DNA of 5,596 nucleotides, from assembly GCA_030039525.1 (NCBI GenBank), contig JASHVI010000013.1, positions 1 to 5,596 of the forward strand. The letters are read 5' to 3'. Of the stretch, positions 1 to 5,596 are shown piece by piece. The position numbers were made by a program, and so were the translations under genes. Within the stretch, counting starts at the first letter, position 1, and each line of letters opens with the position of its first letter. The stretch is from Thermoplasmata archaeon. Lineage in GTDB: Archaea > Thermoplasmatota > Thermoplasmata > Lutacidiplasmatales > UBA184. The notes under the pieces are model-generated. The model saw only the letters and a program-made list of their open reading frames with translations. It was not told the DNA's origin and did no database searches.

Positions 1-1241
1 ACATGGGCCGGCTCCTGAAGGGCCTCCCGCTCGAGCGGATCACGACGAGCATGACGATCAACGCCCCGGCGAACATCGTCTGGGGGATGTACCTCCTGAC
101 GGCGGAGGCGCACGGGGCGCCCGCGGCCTCGCTCGGCGGCACGACGCAGAACGATATCCTGAAGGAGTACATCGCGCAGAAGGAGTTCCTCTATCCCTCG
201 AAGCCCGCGGTGCGGCTCGTCACCGACACGATCGAGTACGCCACGCGCCACCTCCCCCGGTGGAACCCGGTCTCGATCTCTGGCTACCACATCCGGGAGG
301 CCGGCTCGACGGCGGTCCAGGAGCTGGCGTTCACGCTGGCCGACGGGCGCGAGTACGTCCGGGAGGCGATCGGTCGGGGCCTCGCCGTCGACGACTTCGC
401 CCCGCGCCTCTCCTTCTTCTTCAACTCCCACAACGACTTCTTCGAGGAGATCGCGAAGTTCCGCGCCGCCCGGCGGGTCTGGGCGGAGACGATGCGCGAC
501 GAGTTCGAGGCGAAGCACGAGCGCTCCTGGTGGATGCGGTTCCACACGCAGACCGCCGGATGCTCCTGCACGGCGCAGCAGCCCGAGCTCAACGTCGTCC
601 GGACGACGGTCCAGGCCCTGGCGGGCGTGATCGGGGGGACGCAGTCGCTCCACACGAACTCCTACGACGAGGCGCTCCAGCTCCCGAGCGAGGACGCGGT
701 CCGGATCGCGCTGAGGACCCAGCAGATCCTCGCGGAGGAGAGCGGCGTCGCGCGCGCGGTCGACCCGTTCGGCGGGAGCTACTATCTCGAGTGGCTCACC
801 GACCGGATGGTCGAGGAGACCCGCCGCTACTTCGACCGCATCGACGCGATGGGCGGCGTGGTCGCCGGGATCGAGCGGGGCTTCTTCCAGCGGGAGATCC
901 AGGAGGCCTCCTTCCGCTTCCAGCGCCAGGTGGAGACCGGGGTCCGCAAGGTCGTGGGCGTCAACGCCTACACCGTGGACGCCCCCGTGAAGGTCCCGCG
1001 GCTGAAGATCTCCGAGGAGGCGCGACGGGCCCAGTCGAAGCGGCTCGCCGCGCTGCGGCGCCGCCGCGACGTCCGGAAGCACGAGGCGGCGCTGGAGCGG
1101 CTGCGCCGCGTCGCCGAGAAGCCCGAGGAGAACACGATGCCGGCCGTCCTCGACGCGCTCCGCGCCCGGGCGACCCTCGGGGAGATCGTCAGGGCGTTCC
1201 AGTCGGTCTTCGGGTCGTACCGCGAGCGCTCGACCTACTAG
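1..1241 (+). CDS. Methylmalonyl-CoA mutase large (catalytic) chain, N-terminus cut by window edge
   Basis: This is the last 412 or so residues of an adenosylcobalamin-dependent acyl-CoA mutase, which interconverts (R)-methylmalonyl-CoA and succinyl-CoA in the cytoplasm. Numbers below count from the ATG at position 3, which is internal because the family usually runs about 550 residues; roughly 140 are missing. Visible landmarks are TSMTINAPA (15-23), the SFFFNSHNDFFEEIAKFRAARR stretch (about 137-158), FHTQTAG with the active-site His at 181, GGTQSLHTNSYDEAL (211-225), and DPFGGSYYLE (254-263). The C-terminus is complete and ends with the usual TLGEIVRAFQSVFG. No B12-binding DxHxxG domain follows, so a separate small subunit must be encoded elsewhere, as in archaea. 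Arg154 in AKFRAARR probably matches the carboxylate-binding arginine of the bacterial enzyme, which favours methylmalonyl-CoA; the second specificity residue (the Tyr89 region) lies outside the window, so an isobutyryl-type mutase is not excluded. The active-site segment reads AGCSCTAQQ, with two unusual cysteines. Confidence 0.94.
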   Translation, partial: MGRLLKGLPLERITTSMTINAPANIVWGMYLLTAEAHGAPAASLGGTTQNDILKEYIAQKEFLYPSKPAVRLVTDTIEYATRHLPRWNPVSISGYHIREAGSTAVQELAFTLADGREYVREAIGRGLAVDDFAPRLSFFFNSHNDFFEEIAKFRAARRVWAETMRDEFEAKHERSWWMRFHTQTAGCSCTAQQPELNVVRTTVQALAGVIGGTQSLHTNSYDEALQLPSEDAVRIALRTQQILAEESGVARAVDPFGGSYYLEWLTDRMVEETRRYFDRIDAMGGVVAGIERGFFQREIQEASFRFQRQVETGVRKVVGVNAYTVDAPVKVPRLKISEEARRAQSKRLAALRRRRDVRKHEAALERLRRVAEKPEENTMPAVLDALRARATLGEIVRAFQSVFGSYRERSTY

Positions 1242-1245
1242 GACC

Positions 1246-2664
1246 GTGGCCCCGGACGTGCGGCCCGAGCCGACCCCGGGATACTCGGAGGCGCTGGTGC
1301 ACCTCTACGGACTGCGGCGCTTCGGGATGCGCCCGGGCCTCGGCCCGATCGAGGCCCTCCTGCACGAGCTCGGGGACCCGCAGCGGCGGTTCCGCTCGGT
1401 CCACGTGACCGGGTCGAAAGGCAAGGGCTCGACCTCGGCGATGGCCGAGTCGATCCTGCGCGCCTCGGGCCGACGCACCGGCCTCTTCACGTCGCCCCAC
1501 CTCGCGAGCTACCGGGAGCGGATCCGGATCTCGGGAGCGCCGGTCCCGCCCGACGCCGTGGTCGACGGCCTCGGGAGGGTCCGGGAGGCGGTGGAGTCCC
1601 TCCGACGCTCCGGGAAGCTCGACCGGGAGCCGACCTTCTTCGAGACGACCACCGCGCTCGCGTTCGACCGCTTCGCCGCCGAGAAGGTCGACGTCGCGGT
1701 GGTGGAGGTGGGGATCGGGGGGCGCCTCGACTCCACGAACGTCCTCGACGCGCCGGTCGCGGTCCTGACGACCGTCGAGCTCGAGCACACCGACCTTCTC
1801 GGGACGACCGTCGCGGAGATCGCGCGGGAGAAGGCCGGGATCCTGCGGCCCGGGCAGCACGCGCTCTTCGGCCCGCTGCCGCCGGGCGCGCGCGCGGAGG
1901 CCGACCGGAAGGCCTACGCCGCCGGCATCCCCGTCTGGCACCTCGGGGAGGAGCTCACGGTCGGGGGGCGTACCCTCGACGCCCACGGTCAGCGGTTCGA
2001 CCTCACCACCCCGACCCGCGCCTTCCCTCGGCTCGCCCTGCCGCTGTTCGGGAGCTTCCAGCCGTTCAACGCCGCGCTGGCGGTCGCCGCGGCGGACCGG
2101 TTCGTCGCCGCGGGCGGGGGCCGTCTCCCGATCACCGCCGTGCGATCGGGGCTGAAGCGGGTGGTCTGGCGGGGACGGATGGAGCGGCTCGAGGGCGACC
2201 CCGACCTCTTCCTCGACGTAGCGCACACCCCGGAGAGCGCGCGCGCCGTCGCCGAGAGCCTCGCGGAGATCTCGCCGTTCAACGTGCCCGAGGAGTCGGC
2301 GCTCCTCTTCGGGTGCTTGGCCGAGAAGCGCGTCGAGGAGATCCTCGAGGCGCTCGCGCCGGTCGCCCAGTGCCTCGTGATCGTCCCCGTCGCCTCCTCC
2401 CGCTCCGCGGAACCCTCCGAGGTCCGGCGGATCGCCGCCGGCCGGTTCTCCCGGATCGTGGAGGCCCCGAGCGCCATCGACGGGCTCATGCTGGCCCGGG
2501 CGGCGACCGGACCCGGCGGGCTCACCCTCGTCGTCGGCTCCGACTACCTCGTCGGGGAGATCCTCCGGGCCCGCGAGGGGCTGGGGTCCGACGAGCCGGA
2601 CCTCTCCGACCCGGGGCTCGCCGACGGGGCCGCGCGATCCTCCGCCCCGGGCGGGCGCGCATGA
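1246..2664 (+). CDS. folC: Folylpolyglutamate synthase / dihydrofolate synthase (FolC family)
   Basis: Predicted ATP-dependent Mur-ligase-fold enzyme of 472 residues that adds glutamate to folates (and perhaps makes dihydrofolate from dihydropteroate), keeping them in the cytoplasm. Motifs in order: P-loop VTGSKGKGST (54-63), TSPHLASYRERIRISG (82-97), FFETTTALAF (131-140), VVEVGIGGRLDSTNV (152-166), LEHTDLLG (179-186) followed by REKAGI with the lysine (196) that is carbamylated in the family, VWRGRMERL (307-315), and DVAHTPES (324-331) in the C-terminal domain, where bacteria usually have DGAHNP. Length is slightly above the usual 420-450; the excess is a Pro/Gly/Asp-rich tail after about 442. 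The GTG at 1246 lies four bases after the mutase stop with no evident Shine-Dalgarno, so reading is probably coupled; a GTG at 1258 and an ATG at 1327 are alternatives, the latter too close to the conserved FGMRPGL segment to be likely. It overlaps nth by ATGA. The family is certain; whether it has one or both activities cannot be read from sequence. Confidence 0.93.
   Translation: MAPDVRPEPTPGYSEALVHLYGLRRFGMRPGLGPIEALLHELGDPQRRFRSVHVTGSKGKGSTSAMAESILRASGRRTGLFTSPHLASYRERIRISGAPVPPDAVVDGLGRVREAVESLRRSGKLDREPTFFETTTALAFDRFAAEKVDVAVVEVGIGGRLDSTNVLDAPVAVLTTVELEHTDLLGTTVAEIAREKAGILRPGQHALFGPLPPGARAEADRKAYAAGIPVWHLGEELTVGGRTLDAHGQRFDLTTPTRAFPRLALPLFGSFQPFNAALAVAAADRFVAAGGGRLPITAVRSGLKRVVWRGRMERLEGDPDLFLDVAHTPESARAVAESLAEISPFNVPEESALLFGCLAEKRVEEILEALAPVAQCLVIVPVASSRSAEPSEVRRIAAGRFSRIVEAPSAIDGLMLARAATGPGGLTLVVGSDYLVGEILRAREGLGSDEPDLSDPGLADGAARSSAPGGRA
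2661..2664 (+). other. ATGA stop/start overlap of folC and nth
   Basis: The nth start ATG (2661-2663) shares bases with the folC stop TGA (2662-2664). Together with the 4-base gap between the mutase and folC, this supports one polycistronic message and coupled translation. No strong Shine-Dalgarno precedes the ATG; the upstream stretch is a run of GGGC/GCGC. Confidence 0.85.
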
Positions 2665-3449
2665 AGCGCCCGGCGACCTCCGTCGACTGGGAGGGCGTCC
2701 TCGACGGGCTCTCGACCTTCTACCACCGCGGGGACTGGCGGGTCCCGTACCTGCGGGACCACGCCGAGTCCCCCTTCCAGGTCCTCGTCGGCACCATCCT
2801 CTCCCAGCGGACCCGCGACGCCAACACCGAGCGGGCCTCCGCCGCGCTCTTCGCGCGCTACCCGGACGCCCCCGCCCTCGCCCGGGGACGGCTCCCCGAC
2901 ATCGAGCGGACCATCCGTTCGACGGGGTTCTACCGGGCGAAGTCCCGGGCGATCCGGGCGGTGGCGCAGCAGCTCCTCGATCGGTTCGGGGGCGAGGTTC
3001 CCCGGACCCTCGAGGAGCTCCAGACCCTGCCGAGCGTCGGGCCGAAGACGGCGAACTGCGTCCTGGTCTTCGGCTACGGCGTCCCGGCGATGCCGGTCGA
3101 CACCCACGTCCACCGGATCTCGAACCGCCTCGGCGCCGTGCGCACGCGGAGCCCCGAGGAGACCGAGCAGGCGCTCCGGGAGACCGTGCCGGAGCGGTAC
3201 TGGATCCCGCTGAATCCGCTCCTCGTGCAGCATGGCCAGAACCTCTGCCGGCCCCACCGGCCGAAGTGCCCCGAGTGCCCGATCGTCGCGCTGTGCGCGA
3301 CCGGTCGCGCGTTGCGGGACGGAGGGCCGACCCCACGGGCCGAGGATCGGGTCGCCGCTCGCGCCAAGGCGCCGCGGGGCGCACGTCGCGGTCCCGCGCG
3401 GGGCCCCTCGGGCTCCTCCCACCGTTCTCGGGGCCGGGCGCGGCCCTAG
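2661..3449 (+). CDS. nth: Endonuclease III, [4Fe-4S] DNA glycosylase/AP lyase
   Basis: Bifunctional base-excision repair glycosylase (262 residues) that removes oxidised pyrimidines from DNA and nicks the abasic site. Visible elements: ILSQRTRD (46-53); the helix-hairpin-helix LPSVGPKTAN (123-132) with the Schiff-base lysine at 129; the catalytic aspartate at 147 in PVDTHVHRISNRLG; and the iron-sulfur loop with cysteines 196, 203, 206 and 212 in exact C-x6-C-x2-C-x5-C spacing. All catalytic and cluster residues are present, so it should be active. The core ends near residue 215; a further 48 or so residues rich in Arg, Ala, Gly and Pro form a basic, probably disordered tail (E. coli Nth is 211 residues). 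The chosen ATG overlaps the folC stop as ATGA and gives a normal N-terminus. The frame stays open much further upstream, but that part lies inside folC and is an arginine-rich shadow. The HVHRISNRLG and ILSQRTRD wording is what I know from archaeal Nth proteins. Confidence 0.95.
   Translation: MKRPATSVDWEGVLDGLSTFYHRGDWRVPYLRDHAESPFQVLVGTILSQRTRDANTERASAALFARYPDAPALARGRLPDIERTIRSTGFYRAKSRAIRAVAQQLLDRFGGEVPRTLEELQTLPSVGPKTANCVLVFGYGVPAMPVDTHVHRISNRLGAVRTRSPEETEQALRETVPERYWIPLNPLLVQHGQNLCRPHRPKCPECPIVALCATGRALRDGGPTPRAEDRVAARAKAPRGARRGPARGPSGSSHRSRGRARP
3431..3446. repeat. Inverted repeat at the end of nth (possible RNA hairpin)
   Basis: A perfect 6-base stem GGGCCG / CGGCCC encloses the 4-base loop GGCG, directly before the nth stop codon. 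A G-T pair (3430/3447) can extend it by one. It lies in the codons for the basic tail. In DNA this GC-rich such stems arise by chance, and no T tract follows at once, so a role as terminator or message stabiliser is only a possibility. Confidence 0.4.
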
Positions 3450-3460
3450 CCGACCGTCGG
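3450..3460. repeat. Short palindrome CCGAC-C-GTCGG after nth
   Basis: Immediately after the nth stop lies a perfect 5-base inverted repeat around a single C. A one-base loop cannot form a stable RNA hairpin, so if it is functional it would more likely be a dimeric protein-binding site in the nth-alaS spacer. Chance is a fair explanation given its length. Confidence 0.25.
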
Positions 3461-3480
3461 GCCGGAAGCGTCCCGAAGGG

Positions 3481-3490
3481 GTTTTGTCAC
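3481..3490 (+). promoter_or_regulatory. Candidate archaeal TATA-like element for alaS (or T-tract terminator of nth)
   Basis: GTTTTGTCAC is the only AT-leaning stretch in this 62-base spacer. The T run is centred about 28 bases before the alaS ATG, the distance expected for an archaeal TATA box if transcription starts at or just before the start codon. The preceding CGAAGGGG is purine-rich and could act as a BRE. The match to a consensus TATA box is poor. The same T run, preceded by CCCGAAGGGG, could instead end the upstream transcript. The sequence alone does not decide between these. Confidence 0.35.
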
Positions 3491-3501
3491 GAGGGCGGTC
3501 C

Positions 3502-3505
3502 GAGG
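3502..3505 (+). promoter_or_regulatory. Possible Shine-Dalgarno GAGG for alaS
   Basis: GAGG lies six bases before the alaS ATG at 3512, a workable spacing for pairing with the CCUCC of 16S rRNA. It is the best ribosome-binding candidate among the three gene starts in the window, but only four bases long in a G-rich setting. If it is used, the message has a short leader and is not leaderless. Confidence 0.4.
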
Positions 3506-3511
3506 CCCCGG

Positions 3512-5596
3512 ATGGACCCTTCGGAGTACGACCTCGCCTTCTTCCACCGCGAGGGGTTCCATCGTCGGACCTGCGTCGTCTGCGGGAGCGCCTTCTGGAC
3601 CCTCGGCGAGCACGACCGCTGCCAGGAGGCCCCGTGCTCGGAGTACACGTTCCTCGGGAACCCGGGATTCGGCCGGCCGTACACGGCCGACGAGATGCGG
3701 GAGGCCTACCTGGGCTTCTTCGAGCGGCGCGGCCACACCCGGATCCGTCGGTACCCGATCGTCGCGCGGTGGCGTAACGACGTATTCTTCACGCAGGCGA
3801 GCATCTACGACTTCCAGCCGTGGGTGACGAGCGGGGCGATCCCCCCGCCGGCCAACCCGCTCACGATCAGCCAGCCGTGCGCCCGGTTCATCGACGTGGA
3901 GGAGGTCGGCCGATCCGGCCGTCACCTCACCTCCTTCGAGATGCTCGCGCACCACGCCTTCAACCGGCCCGACCACCCGGTCTACTTCAAGGACCGATGC
4001 GTCGAGCTCTGCCACGAACTGTTCACGGGTCGGCTCGCGGCGGACGGACGACGGCTGACGTACAAGGAGGAGGAGTGGGAGGGCGGCGGCAACCTCGGCC
4101 CCTCCCTCTCGGTCGGCTTCATGGGCTGCGAGCTCGCGACGCTCGTGTTCATGGAGTACACCCGCGACGGCGACGCGCTGAAGCCGATGCCGCTCACGGT
4201 CGTCGACACCGGCTACGGCCTCGAGCGGTTCGCGTGGGTCTCGCAGGGGACCCGGACGGTCTACGAGGCGGTCTTTGGGGACGCGCTCGGTGAGCTGCGA
4301 CGCCTCTTCGACGCGCGCGAGGCGGCGATCCTCATCGACCATGCCCGCACGCTGAACTTCCTCCTGACGGACGGGGTCCTCCCGTCGAACTCGAAGGAGG
4401 GGTACTTCGCGCGCCTCCTCGCGCGCCGGATGCTGAGGCTGCTCGACAAGACGCCGGACGCGCCGACGCTCCCCGACTTGCTCGACCGGATCGGACGCGA
4501 TCTGGCGCGGGCCCATCCGGAGATCGGAGAGAATCGCGAGGACCTCCGACGCGTCGTCGAAGCGGAGATCGAGCGCTACCGCGAGGCGCTCACGCGGGCG
4601 CAGGGCCACATCCGACGGTTCGAGGAGCGGGCTGACCGCGAGGGGCGACCCGTCACCGTCGACGACCTCGTCGAGTGGTACGACTCGCTCGGCGTGCCGC
4701 CGGACGCCGCGGCGGCGGAGCTCCGACATCCCCCGGCGATCCCGGAGGACTTCTACGCGCGGGTGGCGGCGCGCCACGTCAACGAGGCGCCCGAGAGCGC
4801 GAACGCGGAGGCGCCGGGTGGGCCGAAGCCGCTGCCCGCGACGGTGCCCCCCACCGAGGTCCTGTACTACCGGGACCCGTACACCCTCGCGTTCGACGCC
4901 CACGTCGTGCACGTCGAGGGCCGCTGGGTCGCCCTCGATCGGACGTACTTCTACCCGACCGGCGGGGGCCAGATCGCCGACACCGGCACGCTGGCCGGAG
5001 CGCCGGTCGAGGATGTCGCCCGGGTCGGGCCGCACGTGCTCCACCGCCTCGGCGAGGGGACCCTTCCGAGAGCGGGGGAGAAGGTCCAGGGTCGTATCGA
5101 CGGCCCTCGCCGCACCCAGCTGATGCAGCACCATACGGCGACGCACCTGCTGAACGGGGCGCTCCGCTCGGTGCTCGGCCCCCACGTCTGGCAGGCCGGC
5201 GCCTTCAAGGGCGTCGACGCGGCGCGAATCGACATCACCCACTTCCGCGCCCTCTCGCCGACGGAGCTTCGGGAGGTCGAACGGCTCGCCCACCGGGTGA
5301 TCCGGGAGGACCGGCCGGTGAAGAGCTACTTCGAGGCCCGGAGCGAGGCCGAACGACGGTTCGGCTTCACCCTCTACCAGGGCGGCGCGGTCCCCGGGAA
5401 GGAGCTCCGGATCGTCGAGATCGAGGGGTTCGACGTCGAGGCCTGCGGCGGGACCCACTGCACGCACACGAGCGAGGTGGGCGGCATCACGATCCTCGGG
5501 ACGGAGCGGATCCAGGACGGGATCGTCCGGATCTCCTACGCCGCCGGCGAGCGGGCCCTCGACGTCGCCGACGCGCGGGCCGAGGCGCTCCGGAGC
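3512..5596 (+). CDS. alaS: Alanyl-tRNA synthetase, archaeal type, C-terminus cut by window edge
   Basis: Class II synthetase that charges tRNA-Ala and hydrolyses mischarged tRNA. The frame is open for 695 codons from the ATG to the last base. Domains in order: archaeal N-terminal zinc module with FFHREGFHRRTC (10-21), cysteines 21, 24, 37 and 42 and FW at 28-29; the class II core with RFIDVEEVG (125-133), FEMLAHHAF (142-150), GGGN (191-194) and motif 3 DTGYGLER (232-239); a helical tRNA-recognition region to about 420; a proline- and alanine-rich linker (about 424-448); the editing-region barrel with YPTGGGQ (481-487); and the editing zinc site with HHTATH (His 541 and 545) and CGGTH (Cys 645, His 649). 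Archaeal AlaRS is about 900 residues, so the end of the editing region and the C-Ala domain are missing. The start is firm because the FF-x3-GF motif normally lies this close to the N-terminus. The gene stands 62 bases after nth and may have its own promoter. Confidence 0.97.
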   Translation, partial: MDPSEYDLAFFHREGFHRRTCVVCGSAFWTLGEHDRCQEAPCSEYTFLGNPGFGRPYTADEMREAYLGFFERRGHTRIRRYPIVARWRNDVFFTQASIYDFQPWVTSGAIPPPANPLTISQPCARFIDVEEVGRSGRHLTSFEMLAHHAFNRPDHPVYFKDRCVELCHELFTGRLAADGRRLTYKEEEWEGGGNLGPSLSVGFMGCELATLVFMEYTRDGDALKPMPLTVVDTGYGLERFAWVSQGTRTVYEAVFGDALGELRRLFDAREAAILIDHARTLNFLLTDGVLPSNSKEGYFARLLARRMLRLLDKTPDAPTLPDLLDRIGRDLARAHPEIGENREDLRRVVEAEIERYREALTRAQGHIRRFEERADREGRPVTVDDLVEWYDSLGVPPDAAAAELRHPPAIPEDFYARVAARHVNEAPESANAEAPGGPKPLPATVPPTEVLYYRDPYTLAFDAHVVHVEGRWVALDRTYFYPTGGGQIADTGTLAGAPVEDVARVGPHVLHRLGEGTLPRAGEKVQGRIDGPRRTQLMQHHTATHLLNGALRSVLGPHVWQAGAFKGVDAARIDITHFRALSPTELREVERLAHRVIREDRPVKSYFEARSEAERRFGFTLYQGGAVPGKELRIVEIEGFDVEACGGTHCTHTSEVGGITILGTERIQDGIVRISYAAGERALDVADARAEALRS

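Noticed and set aside
260..1408. 382-codon open frame on the plus strand
   Set aside because: It overlaps the mutase in another frame, and its translation is a low-complexity Arg/Gly/Pro string.
2313..2660. N-terminal extension of Nth inside folC
   Set aside because: The frame is open, but the 116 extra residues are an Arg/Gly/Pro-rich shadow of folC. The ATG at 2661 gives a normal Nth N-terminus and an ATGA overlap.
1189..3384. 731-codon open frame on the minus strand
   Set aside because: It lies opposite folC and nth, which carry clear catalytic motifs. Its product is Arg/Gly/Pro-rich with no recognisable domain, as expected for a frame opposite GC-rich codons.
3450..3511. tRNA or small RNA gene in the only spacer
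   Set aside because: At 62 bases it is too short for a tRNA, and no T-loop GTTCRA-type sequence or CCA end is present.
3232..3777. 181-codon plus-strand frame bridging nth and alaS
   Set aside because: It is out of frame with both motif-supported genes, and its product is Arg/Pro-rich without a recognisable domain.
3446..5467. 673-codon open frame on the minus strand
   Set aside because: It lies opposite the certain alaS gene. Its Val/Arg/Glu/Leu-rich product shows no family features and the frame is kept open by GC bias.

Overview
The window is very GC-rich (roughly 70% by eye, with codon third positions almost all G or C). It carries four protein genes, all on the + strand and tightly packed: the C-terminal part of a methylmalonyl-CoA mutase large chain (cut by the left edge), a FolC-type folylpolyglutamate/dihydrofolate synthase, an endonuclease III (Nth) and the first 695 codons of an alanyl-tRNA synthetase (cut by the right edge). 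No RNA gene, mobile element, CRISPR array or clear signature of recent transfer is visible.

The organism is most likely an archaeon. The AlaRS is of the archaeal type: it starts with the FFxxxGF-R-x2-CxxCG-x-FW zinc module that bacterial AlaRS lacks. The Nth has the archaeal-looking strings ILSQRTRD and VDTHVHRISNRLG, and the mutase is a stand-alone catalytic chain without a fused B12 domain, as in archaea. High GC together with a FolC and a mutase would suit a heterotrophic, uncultivated lineage, for example a soil or sediment Thermoplasmatota or a related euryarchaeote. That placement is inference and no closer one can be made from the sequence.

Layout: mutase (1-1241), a 4-base gap, folC (1246-2664), an ATGA overlap, nth (2661-3449), a 62-base gap with small inverted repeats and the only conspicuous T run in that stretch, then alaS (3512 to the end). 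The first three genes look like one transcription unit. The 62-base gap is where a terminator and/or an archaeal promoter for alaS would sit. The four genes serve unrelated jobs (propionyl/branched-chain carbon flow, folate retention, base-excision repair, translation), so this looks like a housekeeping cluster joined by compaction and not a pathway.

I found no convincing new biological system. The points worth a second look are modest: folate polyglutamylation in an apparent archaeon, a CxC variant in the mutase active-site segment, MurE- or FPGS-like residues in the FolC C-terminal motif, a long basic tail on Nth, and the nth-alaS spacer.
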